A stretch of DNA of 64,000 nucleotides from Beaufortia kweichowensis. Its lineage: Eukaryota > Chordata > Actinopteri > Cypriniformes > Gastromyzontidae. The translations under genes were made by a program, and so were the position numbers. The stretch covers positions 16,610,946 through 16,674,945 of the forward strand of contig CM032794.1 in assembly GCA_019155185.1 (NCBI GenBank), given 5' to 3'. How positions within the stretch are numbered: the stretch's first letter is position 1; each line of letters begins with the position of its first letter. Below are positions 13,787 through 24,817 of the stretch, piece after piece. The notes under the pieces were generated by a model. That model was not told the origin of the DNA. It did no database searches and worked only from the letters and a program-made list of their open reading frames with translations.

Positions 13787-13836
13787 GTTTCAGTTTTATT
13801 TCATAGTAAACCTTTACTATGAAATAAAACTGAAAC
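13787..13836. repeat. Perfect 24-bp inverted repeat with 2-base spacer
   Basis: The arm 13787-13810 (starting GTTTCAGTTTTATTTC) is the exact reverse complement of 13813-13836 (ending GAAATAAAACTGAAAC). The spacer is CC. This is a near-perfect 50-base palindrome that would extrude as a hairpin. Confidence 0.9.
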
Positions 13837-14039
13837 GAACAGTTTTAGGTGGTGGCACTACTGTGGCACACCTTAAACACTTTACTATTTAAATGACTTT
13901 AATATGGTTGTAAATCAAATCTTTGATAATGGACAACATATTTAACTTCAAATCTAGTAACATTATACTATTTTGATGAGCATTTTTATTTGACGCCACA
14001 AGGCAGCAAAGACCTTGATGCCACTTTCTGGAAAGACTG

Positions 14040-14105
14040 TCTCTATGGAAACATAAAAAAGGTGCTAGCAATGCCAAGATCATGGGTTTGATCCCAGGGA
14101 TTGCA
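14040..14105 (+). repeat. tRNA-derived SINE fragment
   Basis: GCTAGCAATGCCAAGATCATGGGTTTGATCCCAGGGAT carries a polymerase III B-box-like GGGTTTGATCC. It resembles the 3' part of a common fish tRNA-type SINE head. Only this piece is preserved. Confidence 0.4.
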
Positions 14106-14797
14106 AATACTCATTAATGCTAATAATCATCATAATTTGACATATCGATTTAGCATAAAATGTGACATTTTTTGTTAAATGTGTAATTTAAAAACAAAGA
14201 TACTTATTAACCTAAATTATACATGTCAGTTACAAATTAACAAGTAAAGGTGCATTTATTTAATGAATTTTAGAAGAACTATAAAGATTAAATGTGGCCC
14301 ACTTTTCCCAAAGTCTACTTTATATAACACATTTAGCCAAAGTGGGCCAGCAATATACTTAAACATCTACAAGGATAACTACTAATTTAAAAAGCATTAT
14401 TTGCATTTTAATTGCTGTTAGGTATCTAATATTTTTTAGTATGAAAAGTATTTCTTAAGTATTTTATATTACAGTTTTTCTCGATTGCTTAAACACATTT
14501 GCCCACTCTGACATCACATTTTCAAAACAGTTAACACACAGGATAAAACTGAAGCTCAATGGCCAAAATGACTCATTTTGTTAGCAAAATGCTCTAACAC
14601 TCACAAAACATTAAAAACATGCAACATAAGCAAATATTGAATTAATTCAAATTAATTTATTCTTTCAATCAATCATTACACAATGGACAACAAAATACAA
14701 AATGCAGCCATCAATATGAAATATGATACTTTACAAACTACCAAAGGAAACTTATGGGTGGAATATAGATAAGATATATATATTTTATCTTTCACAT

Positions 14798-15457
14798 TTA
14801 GTCCATTCGTTCTTGACGATTATGCCACAGGTTCTCATCAACATCGCATTGAATGTTTTCCCTTGCAATGCACCGAGGGAAATACCTCTTTGCATGGCGT
14901 ATCCATCCCTGGCAGTCCTCTGCACCTATTGCCAGGCAACCAGCATTCATCGCCTCCAGGAGGGGCATCTGCTCATATGGCCGGTGATCATACACCTTCC
15001 ACCTCCAAGCAGAGAAGAACTCCTCGATTGGGTTCAGAAAAGGCGAGTATGCAGGGAGGAATTGCATCATAATACGAGGCTGTGCTGCAAACCATTCATT
15101 CACAAGGCGAGAGTGGTGGAAAGCCACATTGTCCCAAATTATGACATACAGAGTCATGCCAGGCCTCAACAGCCCTCTCTCTTCGGGTGGAATCAGTAAT
15201 CCTTTCAATGCATCAGGAAATGTGATGAGGCGTTCTGTGTTGTATGGGCCAATAGTTGGTATGTGGCAAAGGACTCCATCATTGGAGATGGCAGCACACA
15301 TGGTGATATTGGCACCCCTCTGACCTGGCACTGTGACAGTGGCCCTTTGCCCAATGATGTTCCTCCCGCGTCGCCTCACTTTACAGAGGTTGAAGCCGGC
15401 TTCATCCACAAAAATGAATTTGTGATGTGCCCCTTCAGCTTCAAGCTCCATTATTCT
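14798..15457 (-). pseudogene. Transposase, C-terminal DDE part (DDE_3-like)
   Basis: An uninterrupted frame of about 217 residues holds the catalytic half of an IS630/Tc1-type transposase: FVDEAGFNL with the first Asp, IIWDNVAFHHS with the second Asp, and LPAYSPFLNPIEEFFSAWRWKV with the acidic third residue. Downstream KRYFPRCIARENI and DVDENLW are typical of this fish subfamily. The enzyme would cut and paste DNA at TA targets. The catalytic residues look intact, but the DNA-binding N-terminus and linker are missing from this frame, so it cannot be functional alone. Confidence 0.8.
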
Positions 15458-15655
15458 CTAAGAAAAAGAGTAATGTGTGGATTCTATAAAGTAAAAGCAA
15501 AAAGCATGTCAAAATTGACATTACTGTATGACAGTCACATAAAGGGGATTGATAAAACATCTGCATTACTGTAGACACAGTTTGTTCTGCTAACAGGGCA
15601 ATACAGTAAAGCTGAAATACACAGTGGTATACATTACAGTAACACTGTGAATTAC

Positions 15656-15893
15656 CTGTTCTCATTCCAAGAAAGCCTGACAATAGATGCCACAGTGCTC
15701 CCACTCAGAATGGGCTGGACCCTTTTGTCAAGCCATGATTGATGACATGGTCAATAATAGTTGCCCGAATTTTATTTGAAACTTGACCTCTTGCTGCTGC
15801 AGCTCCTCCACCAAGCATACAGACTCCTCTTCCTCGGGCCCCTCTGCCATGGCCTCTTACTCTCCTTCCGTGCCTACGGCCTCTTTGATCCAT
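15656..15893 (-). pseudogene. Transposase N-terminal fragment, frameshifted
   Basis: A start at 15893 begins MDQRGRRHGRRVRGHGRGAR, the Arg/Gly-rich leader of this transposase group, then SNKIRATIIDHVINHGLT. The frame breaks near 15725, and the continuation KRVQPILSGSTVASIV..NENR is in another frame to about 15656. The roughly 150 residues that should link it to the DDE domain are absent. Confidence 0.65.
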
Positions 15894-16257
15894 GCTTGCA
15901 AATAGCAACACAGAGGTGGCATCTTTTATAGATGGATGCTGGACTGATTGCTGATTGAAGAGTTGTGCAAATGAGCCCACACAGGTGCATAGAGATTTAT
16001 AATTATGCCAGAGTTTCTATCAGCTGTGAATAGATTTTTTTATTTTGTTCAACACAGTGAATCCAATAGAGTTTGGTCTTTCAATGAGATCTGTGGTAAC
16101 TGCCAGAAAAATGTGTGAAACAAGTGAAAAGTGAACATTTGAGAACTTCTACTGTGCTAGTAATGTGATGATGAAGCAAGATCCCCCATTTAGTGTGTCT
16201 TAGCAAATGATTCCCTCAGGTTCTGAAGGTAACCATGGGCCTGAGAGGAGCGAGGCC

Positions 16258-16375
16258 CTGCGTCAGCGTTTGGCGCTATGAGGGACCTACGTGTCCAGCA
16301 CGTGTGTAACAACGAATGGCAAAGCTGGGCTCTCGGGGTGGCGTCAGAACCAGAAAGTATAAAAGGACCTTGGGG
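16258..16375. repeat. DIRS left inverted terminus
   Basis: It contains GCGTCAGCGTTTGGCGCTATG and GCGTCAGAACCAGAAAGTAT followed by AAAAGGAC, pairing as an inverted copy with 20211-20325. Confidence 0.6.
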
Positions 16376-16578
16376 AGAATATTCAGCCAAGTGCCAGGGA
16401 TGCAGGGAGTATCCGAGCATCTCGTTCCCTCTCAGGGAACCATGGAGCCTGGAGGCGTTCCCTTTCAAGGGAATGCACGGGGTCCTGGCCCACAGGCCAG
16501 AACCATGAGAGAGAATATAAACGGCGAGACTCCGCTGGCCGTTATTCAATCCAACCAAGCCCACCAGGGCAAGATGTA

Positions 16579-16980
16579 TGAGACCTCAGCCCCATACACA
16601 CATGAGAATAACCGGCAAGATCCCCTTGCCAAGATTACTGGACCTCGGTCCACACACACAAGGTACTGGCTCTCAAGCCAGAACTGAAAAATGAGAATAA
16701 TCGGCAAGACCCCCCTTGCCGAGATTCCCATTGCATGGGCCCACACGGGCCAAAATGCGTGGGACCTCGGTCCACACACACAAGGTACTGGCTCTCAAGC
16801 CAGAACCGAGAAATGAGAATAACCGGCAAGACCCCCCTTGCCGATATTCACACTACATGGGCCCCAACGGGCCGAAATGCGTGGGACCTCGGTCCAAACG
16901 TAAGGTCTTGGCTCGCCAGCCAGAACCAAATAGAGAGGATGAACGGCAAGACCCCCTGCCGTTACTCCTCAATACAGTAC
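16579..16980. repeat. 122-bp tandem array of small hairpins in the DIRS element
   Basis: GACCTCGGTCC recurs at about 16641, 16763 and 16885, a spacing of 122 bases, with a partial unit before. Each unit contains several short inverted repeats in series: CGGCAAG..CTTGCCG, GGGCC..GGGCC(A), GGACC-TC-GGTCC and CTGGCT..AGCCAG. No protein is encoded here; open frames across it are repetitive artefacts. Confidence 0.8.
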
Positions 16981-17730
16981 TAGGACTGTAAGACACGAGA
17001 ACCTGGCGTGGAAGCCAGGTCCAGATCGTAGAAACGCACGAACGTGAGCGGCGAGGCCCAGCCAGCCGCATTGCACACATCCTCAAGCGTAGCCTCTGAC
17101 CCTAAGGCCTTAGAGGCAGCCATACCCCGAGTGGAATGAGCTTTGACAGCAAGTGGTGACGGCTGTCCGGAAGCTTCGTAAGCCAGTGAGATAGCATCGA
17201 CTATCCACCTACTGAGATTTTGTTTGGTCGCCGGCACCCTGCTGCAGGGCGGACCGAAACACACAAACAACTGCTCGGATCTTCTCCAAGGAGCAGTTCT
17301 GTGAACGTAGGCATCCAGTGCTCGCACCGGACACGCCAAGTTAGATCTTTCAAGTTAGAATCGTCGAAGGGAGGAGGACAGAAGGCCTGCAACGTAATGG
17401 GCCTCGGCACATTGGTGGGTACTTTAGGCACATAACCCTGCCTTGGGTAAAGAAAAGCTTTAACCATGCCTGGTGCAAACTCCAGGCAAGAAGTAGAGAC
17501 TGAGAGAGCTTGGAGGTCCCCAACTCTCTTCAGGGAAGAAATCGCCAACAAGAACAGTGTCTTGAGGGTGAGAAATTTTGCAGAAACGGCCTCAATGGGT
17601 TCGAACGGTGCAACCGACAACCCTTGTAGTACCACTGCCGGGTCCCAAGACGGGACTCTGGCACGCACAGCCGGCCTCGACCCACTGACTGGCCATTGAT
17701 AGGGCTATGGTAGGCAGAAATAGCTGCCAC
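16980..17730 (-). pseudogene. DIRS tyrosine recombinase, frameshifted
   Basis: The first segment (17668-17201 frame) has KTLFLLAISSLKRVGDLQAL with the first conserved Arg. The second segment (17339-16980 frame) has KAHSTRGMAASKAL (the H-x-x-R motif), AAGWAS, and TFVRFYDLD with the nucleophilic Tyr. DIRS elements use this enzyme to integrate circular DNA. The frames disagree across about 17330, so the gene is broken, although the catalytic residues are still readable. Confidence 0.85.
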
Positions 17731-17867
17731 ATAGACCTTCAGTCGCGGGCATCAGCCCTGACGAAAAGCGGTCTTGCAAGAACTCTAGCACCGTGCTAAG
17801 TGGACAGTTAACTGGCTCTTGATTGTGACCTGAGCACCAGGAAGTAAACACTTCCCACTTTAAGGCC

Positions 17868-19483
17868 TCATGGAGGGAGCTCTGGATTGTAAAATGGTGT
17901 CCACGACTTCGGTCGAGAGACCCGTACTGACGAGTCGGGCCCCCTCAGAGGCCAGACCCACAGTTTCCACATCTCCGGGCAAGGGTGCAGGATGGAGCCT
18001 TGCGCTTGAGATAGAAGGTCTTTCTTGATCAGCAACCGAACAGGGCTGCCGTCTGGGAGTGCGATGAGGTCCGAGAACCATACTCGAGCCGGCCATAGAG
18101 GTGCGACCAGCAACAGGCGAACCCTGTCCTGGCGCACCCTCTCCAGAACTCCCGGGAGCAGAGCGATCGGGGGAAAAGCGTACAGGCGTAGCCTCGGCCA
18201 CGTGGGGCTGGAGGCGAAAGGGAGAACCACAGTGGACAATGCGTCGTTTCCAGAGACGCAAAGAGGTCCACCTCCGCTGGGAGAAATATCTCCCAGATCA
18301 AGTCTCCACTCCCCCGGCCTCGGCCCCTGTCTCGACAGGGCGTCTGCTCTCACATTCAACCGTCCCGGGATGTAAGCTGCTCTGATAGAGAGCAGCCTCC
18401 CTTGGGACCACAGCAGGATCTGGTGTGCCAGTTTGTAAAGTGGGCGCAACCGCAGACCCCCTTGATGGTTGATGTAGGCAACCACTGAGGTGTTGTCCGT
18501 CCTGGACCAACATGTGGTTGTTCCTGAGGCGAGGAAGGAACTGCTTCAAAGCAAGCCATACCGCCATCATCTCTAGGCAATTTATGTGCCACTCGAGCTG
18601 TCCTCCATAGGACTCTGGGGGAACGGTCTTCCATTACCGCTCCCCAGCCTGTCAGGGATGCGTCTGTCATCAGCATTACATGGTGACATGTTGACCCCAA
18701 TACAGGTCCCTGGGAGAGAAACCCAGGTTCCTTCCACACCCTCAATGCCCTCAGACACTTGTGAGTGACTCGAATGGTGCGGAAGGGGTTCCCCCTCGGG
18801 GAAAACCCTCTCGATTTCAGCCACCACTGCAGAGGTCTCATGTGCAGCAGACCCAGAGGGACTATGCTGGCTGCAGCTGCCATGAGACCCAGTATTCGTT
18901 GAAACTGCTTGACGGTGACCTGTTGGTGAAGCTGGACCCCTTTCACAGCTGTCTGAATAGAGTGTATGCGCGCTGTAGGGCGCAAGCCTCCATCCTTTTT
19001 GGGAACTATGAAGTAACTGCTGTAAAACCCAGCCTCTCTCTCTGGAAGAGGAACTATCTCTATAGCCCCCTTTGCCAGAAGTGTTTGCACTTCGCGTTCC
19101 AAGACCAGAGCTTGATCGGGGCCCACCTCGGTGGGTACTACTCCCCTGAACACAGGCTGGCTTCGCCCGAACTGAATCGTGTACCCATGCTCTACTACTC
19201 GCAGAACCCAGCGAGAGATGTTTGGCAGAAGTTTCCACGCTGCCAGGTAATTTATTAGAGGAACCAGCCTCTCGGGGCTGGTGTCTGGTCTGTTGCTTAG
19301 TATTAACTCGAGACCCTGGGCTGTACTGGCAGGGATAAACTCGAGAGGGTGCGGTGTTTTGCGCACCTTTCGCCGCGTACCAGAGGCTGCTGCCTGTGAA
19401 GCAAAGTCGCAGGACGGAGCCAGAGCCTCTCCCTGAGGAGGGTACGGGGAGCTACCGTGTTGTGAGGTGAGGTCTCCAACCAC
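17868..19483 (-). pseudogene. DIRS reverse transcriptase/RNase H, core deleted
   Basis: The frame 19483-18356 opens with the RT N-terminal segment (LINYLAAWKLLP, FYSSYFIVPKKDGGLRP). Near 18980 it jumps straight to IHSIQTAVKGVQLHQQVTVK and QRILGLMAAA, which belong after the palm. No Y-x-D-D motif and no fingers/palm sequence is present, so the catalytic core was deleted in frame. RNase H continues as LMTDASLTGWGAV; a frameshift near 18506 moves the frame to VVAYINHQGG and IPGRLNVRADALSR. The copy cannot reverse transcribe. Confidence 0.85.
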
Positions 19484-19564
19484 CCCCGGTGGAGCGGGGG
19501 CACGCCGACCTCGGTCAGGTGCTATGCTTCTTACCCCCGGCCTTCTTAGCCTGTATGACGGCCC

Positions 19565-19903
19565 TCAGGTCCGCCTTAGGCTGAGAAGGCCGAGGCTGAG
19601 AGTGCCTGCCGGAGCCCGACAACCGACACTCTCCTTTTGCTGACCTCTGTACGAGGAGCCAGACGCCTGGGGCTGCTCCCGCCCAGCAGCCCCAGTGAGG
19701 GGACGGCGAGGGAGAAATTGCTGGAATGCCGCCGCCTGATGTTTGGACTCCCGGAACCTGTCAACAACAGTATTCACGGCGTCGCCAAACAGGCCCTCGG
19801 GAGACAGCTGGGCGTCCAGGAGGAGGCCTTTATCTGCCGCCTTAATGCCCGACAGATTCGAGCCAACTGTTTTGGCCGATTCCTTCACGGCATGGAGACA
19901 CAT
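19565..19903 (-). pseudogene. DIRS gag C-terminal remnant
   Basis: The frame begins MCLHAVKESAKTVGSNLSG and has LFGDAVNTVVDRFRESKHQAAAFQQFLPRRP, a pattern I associate with fish DIRS gag. The upstream gag is not readable as one frame. Gag would coat the element RNA. Confidence 0.6.
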
Positions 19904-20210
19904 CCGTAGCCCGACGCAGCTCTTTCACTGCGTCGGGGCTAACACCCTCGCCCTTGTCCAAGTCAAGTCTCACAATGCACACAGTCGGCGTTTTCGAGTG
20001 CCGACCGGGCATGCTCAACCCCCAAGCACACAACACAAAACTCGTGTGGATCTCCACTCGTAATAAAGCGAGTACACAGAGAAACACACGCTCTAAAAGC
20101 CATTCTAACTACTGTTTATCTGTTTAAGAGGCGTTTTCAAGCGCCACTAACTACACCATAGACACACACGCGCAGCTGAAGGCACAAAAGCTGAATGTGT
20201 GTGCATCCCA

Positions 20211-20325
20211 ATGTCCTTTTATACTCTTCCTGGTTCTGGCGCCGCTGACGTCAGCTTTAAGCTGATTCGGGCGTTGTTCCCTTTCAGATGCAGGGTTCCC
20301 CTGTAATTGGCGCTAGCGTTGAGTT
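20211..20325. repeat. DIRS right inverted terminus
   Basis: TCCTTTTATACTCTTCCTGG followed by TTCTGGCGCC is the inverted counterpart of 16341-16370. The outer part GGCGCTAGCG at about 20310 weakly matches GGCGCTATG at 16272. Confidence 0.6.
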
Positions 20326-21067
20326 TTGAAAAAACTGTATTGATGTTTGAAAAATCTATGATTGGGGAACACATATTTATCTTGAATAAATATAAATGTG
20401 TGAGGTTAAAAAAAGCATCATTTTCTTTTAATAGTTATTAAAAAGTTTAATTTAAGCAACACATTCTTAATATGGCCATAACATAGGAGGTGAAAATGGG
20501 CCAGATGTTCAGTGAAACTATGTTTTTTGTTTTGTTTTACATGTTACATCTCAGGTTTCTGCAAAGAGGGAGACATAGGAAATAATCAGGACTCATCCAA
20601 AACCTTTTTTTCATACCTTTCTATTTTTCATTGCTTCAAATCACTGTCCAACTACAAATTGCAAGCTTACAACCATCCCAGAGATATATTTCTTGTGCAA
20701 AGTGAGGTGATTTCCCAGAACTTGTATGTCAGGGCTGCTTTAACAGGTGTTACGCAAAAGCAGTCTGCCCCTTTAAAGGGTCTGTGATTGAAAGGGCAGT
20801 GTGTATATGAGTCAGGGGCTTTAGAGCCAATATGTGCGTCTGTGAACAGGATGGCAGGATGTGGGACTGTGGCAAAGCTTTCGTCTTTATTTCTAACCAC
20901 CATCACTCTCTCTCTATTATCTAGTCTTGTACTGAAAGACTTATTTGGCTCCAGACACACCCCTAGTGGTCTATCTCTGCTCTGGACAACAGTGCACTCC
21001 TCTGTGCTGTGTCACTAGTCGTGTGGAGTAGTCGTGGATTCTGCTGTGCTGTAGCTACTGTACACTC
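20326..21067 (+). promoter_or_regulatory. dysf: dysf 5' flank and 5' UTR
   Basis: Sequence between the DIRS element and the canonical dysf start. The transcription start is not determinable by eye. Notable sites are a perfect CArG box CCTTTAAAGG (20770-20779), the binding consensus for SRF that controls many muscle genes, and an AP-1 consensus TGAGTCA (20808-20814). Both lie about 250-300 bases upstream of the ATG. Confidence 0.4.
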
Positions 21068-21155
21068 ATGCTGCGTGTGTTTATCCTGTGTGCCCAGAAT
21101 GTGCTGACGCATGATGAGGACATCAGTGATGCCTACTGCACCGTCACGTATGAAG
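21068..21155 (+). CDS. dysf: dysf exon 1, canonical first coding exon (C2A, first half)
   Basis: ATG at 21068 opens MLRVFILCAQNVLTHDEDIS then DAYC; the donor GTAGGG follows at 21156, phase 1. Calcium-binding loop 1 aspartates D16, D18 and D21 are kept, as in the calcium-dependent human C2A. It joins exon 2 in frame. The next intron is 4.9 kb and holds the alternative first exon. Confidence 0.93.
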
Positions 21156-24100
21156 GTAGGGGTCAGCGAGCTGGACATGGGTCGAATTCGGGTTTGTCAT
21201 CTATCCTGTGAAATACATTGTCTGTAGTTGTCATTTGCTTAGAGTGGCATGTTATTTTCTGGACAATCACAGCATTTTCCTTTACTCTGTTTTGTTGGTC
21301 TATCTTCTTATTTTGCACATTACATCAAGCGAGCTATTATTGGAAAAAGCAGATGCAGTGCCTTCCTGTCTTGTGTGTATATATATGGGTGTCCTGTTGC
21401 ACTTGAAATATGTGTGTGTGTGTGAGTGCTGCAGAGCTGGTCTGTGTTTCTAAGTGATGCTATGTCATCAGGATTTGGGTGCAGGGTAGGCGCTGATGGC
21501 TTATGTTGAGAGCTTTTGGTGGGCCATGAATAATGTGGAATGGACCAGAGGGACTCCTCTGTGCCATCCAGTCTTGATTGGCAAGTTTTGTCCTGTAGAC
21601 TGAATTTACCAGTCACAGTCTAGGTACAATACACACTTACTTCATATAGGTCATTGCTGTACACAGTATGTTAAGGCTCTTACTAATAATCAAAGTATCA
21701 GAATAAACATATTCTTTAATAATATGCCTAAACCTTGTTATCAAATTGACCTGAATTTTTCTAAATGTTTATCTGACATACTTAGCATCTCGGTCACCCT
21801 CTGGGTTGAGAAATACAGTTCTTTTGCTCAATAGAGTGTCTGTCGTAGCTGTAGTAATGAGGCAATCATATCGAAGCACACTCACAGACAGCAGCAGGGC
21901 TGGTTAAAGTGCTAAATCATGATTTAAAAATCAATATTGTGTAGCATTACCTTCTGTTCGTTTAGAGTACACTTTAGATTAACTGTACTTTTCTGTTTTT
22001 TGCTTTATTGATTTTATTTTTTTAAACAGTGTCTCTATCGTTTTGTCTAACAAACATCAGCTTGGGGTCTAAAGTACATGGGCCGTTCTAAGATCTACTA
22101 TTCGTATACTTTTGTAAGACTATTTCTAGAACAAAACCTTTTTTATATGTAGAGAAATACAAGATAAAATCTAAATCTAACATCTAAATCCACATTTCTG
22201 TCAAGAACTAATGCAAGATTAAGAGAGAATTGCACAAATGTCACAATTGTGTTGCTTCTCTGAAATAGCATACCCCTCCAACTCACGGCAGTAGGTGGTG
22301 CTCCTCTCTTGAAAATGTCTACTAACAAATAACAAGGTCTAACTTACCCAGAGACCATAAACAATTGACATAAATAGTCAATGTTACTCATTCCATGTGA
22401 TAATAAGTCCTTTAAAAAGTACACAAAATTTTATTTTTACTCTGTGTTAGGAACAAAAAGGGACAAATCCAACTGTTGGGTTGAATAAGCCTAGAAAATG
22501 TTCATATTTGATGAAACCATGGGTTGAAACAATGCAGCATTTTGGGCTGAAACAACCCAGCAGAGATTAATGTATAATCAAACAGTTGAATTTGTTGCTT
22601 TTGACCCAGAGGTGGGTTGAAATTAACCCAGCATTTTTTGGTGTAATTGAATTTGAATATTAATAGCACAGGCATTTACATGTGGCAAAAAATCCCAAAA
22701 TAACAGACACAACTATTTGTATGGTTTTATCTTTGCCATGGTTTTATTTACTACATGTCAGAGAGTAAAATGAAATTGTGGAAAAAGAAAAAAGAGGCAG
22801 GAAATGTTTAAATTTCCTCTTGAGTTATGGGCAGGGTCACTGGAGAGGAAAGCGTTGAGCAAAGTAAGCTTGTCTTCTGTGGCATAAGTAAGTTGTCCCG
22901 TGGCAATCTGTGTAAGCATGTAAGAAGTTCCTGTACGGTACACATTTGTCAAGTACCTTATCTAGGACGTTGAGAGAGATTGACCTATTCAGGATTGTAC
23001 TGGGCTGATACAACTTCTGATACATTCCATTCTGGAGGTCACACTCATCTCCGTCTTTAGACCAAGAGATCAGAAGACGCGTTTATCTTCACTTGACCTG
23101 CTTTGGTTTATCCGTTCTTATCAAGATCTCTCCCTCTACTGGGATCTGATGGTAGTTGGGTGTACGTTTTTGTTGGAGGGTTGTTTGGACATCAAGTCAG
23201 CATGTTGAGGTGTATGTTACAGAGGGCGACCAACCTAAGGAATGTAGAAAAGGGAGAAAGACATAGTGACCCGCTTGCTAGCATCACTTTCAGAGGTAAG
23301 AGATAACTCCATAAACTAGTGATATAACAGCCTGCGTGAATGAGGGCATAAATGGGTAACCTAAATCAATTATGGAACTGTGAAAATGTGAACTGCATTT
23401 TTTGAGAATCTGCTGGAAATTGTCATTCATTGGCTACCCTATGCTTAAATCTAGTTACTTTTTTTTTTAAAGAATTGCAAACCTTAACAGGGAAATAGGA
23501 GGATTATGGCTTATGATTATGGATTATTGTCAGATTTGTGAAGTTGCTAACAACATTCCAACACTGAATATTGCAAGGAAGTATGTGATGACTTTGGTAA
23601 CATCAGTGTGGGAAGGCAGATCATTACAGCTAATAATAATATACTGTAACGCTGGATAGCACCTCAAGATAGATAATGAAGAATATTTCACTTTAAATGT
23701 TTGGCTTTATTATTAAGTCAGTTCTCGCTTTGAATGAATGAACATGATACCCACTACTTTTAGACTACCTCACAAACTTGAGTGACAGTTCCTGTTATTG
23801 TTCCATATTTCCTGTTCCAGCACAGGGATGTACAGGAACATGTATTTGCGTGCTTGTGTTGAGATTCCATGGCAACAATAAACTCATAGTCATATGTGAA
23901 TGTCTAATTTGTGTAAAAACCCTCATCTTAGCAGTTTTGTTTTAGGGTTTGCTTTAAGTGTGACTTGACTTGGTTATAACTATAACTGTTTCAGGATGCT
24001 TAGAGAAACAATGCAATTCCTGCCTCAATTATTTAACAGATCACTAGGAATCAACTTCAAATCTTGACAAACTATTTGATTAATATTAAACATATTTGCT

Positions 24101-24776
24101 AAATTTCACTTTAGATGCAAATTTAGCTTGCATTACTAAATGGTTGTACAGTTCATTCATTCATTTGTATTTTTATCTTATTTTTAACGCTAATTTTGCT
24201 AGGGCGATTCCTATGAATAAGTCCTGTTATCCACACACGTTGTATCATGTAATGTTGTTTACTACTAAGCATCATATCTAAAGACTGTCTGTTGTTAATT
24301 CAGTCAGAAACAGAGGCATGAGTCACACTGTCCACTCAATAAACACTGACACTTAACAATTGAAGGAAAATCAGGCATTTTGGCCTTTATTCACACTTGA
24401 ACAAAGAAAAGGTCACTGCTTCTGTTTGTAGTTGCAACATATGATTCTGCCATATACTACATTTTAAGGCCTGCTCCTTGTGTTTGGTTATTTTTCTGTT
24501 TAGTTTGTTGTTGATAATTGTTAGAAATTCTGCTGGTAAAGTTTCAGTTTCGCATAGCTGCCATGTAGCAATTAGTTTAATTTCATTCTAATCTGTGGGA
24601 TCTAGTGTTTTCTTCATTATGATTATGTGTGTGTGCGTGCGCGCCCATGTTTGTTTTCCTGTGTATATGAATGTTAAGGACTAAAAGTAGCTGCTGAAAG
24701 TGTTTTTTCCTCAGGCTTGATATCAAATACCATCTCCTTTTATATACTTAACAGATGCAAATTATGCTCTTGGTCC

Positions 24777-24817
<41 letters not shown>

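Larger units (their letters stand above)
12894..14472. other. Intergenic, TRIM 5' flank
   Basis: AT-rich, with no exon recognised. It must hold the TRIM promoter (transcription runs leftward from about 12,900), but I see no TATA box or interferon-response element that I would defend. It contains the palindrome at 13787-13836 and a SINE fragment near 14050. Confidence 0.5.
14473..15900 (-). mobile_element. Broken IS630/Tc1-type DNA transposon
   Basis: The region encodes pieces of an IS630-Tc1-mariner superfamily transposase on minus. Starting near 14473, ACAGTTTTTCTCGATTGC looks like the terminal sequence of this fish element group. A matching inverted end on the right (about 16,080-16,140) is too diverged for me to accept. 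The copy is dead: the N-terminal piece is frameshifted and the middle of the transposase is missing. Confidence 0.6.
16258..20325 (-). mobile_element. DIRS-type tyrosine-recombinase retrotransposon, decayed
   Basis: About 4 kb on minus with gag remnant (19903-19565), RT/RNase H (19483-17868) and tyrosine recombinase (17730-16980), in the order expected of DIRS elements. The ends are inverted rather than direct: 16341-16370 (GCGTCAGAACCAGAAAGTAT and on) matches the reverse complement of about 20211-20245 (GCGCCAGAACCAGGAAGAGT and on), with weaker similarity outward. The coding part is broken by frameshifts (near 17330 and 18506) and an RT-core deletion, so the copy is not autonomous. The GC-rich composition contrasts sharply with the AT-rich surroundings, a sign of recent arrival relative to host sequence. 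The boundaries are estimates. Confidence 0.85.

Noticed and set aside
15457..15656. GT-AG intron inside the IS630/Tc1-type transposase
   Set aside because: Joining the ends gives a stop codon and the conserved middle region would still be missing, so deletion explains it better.
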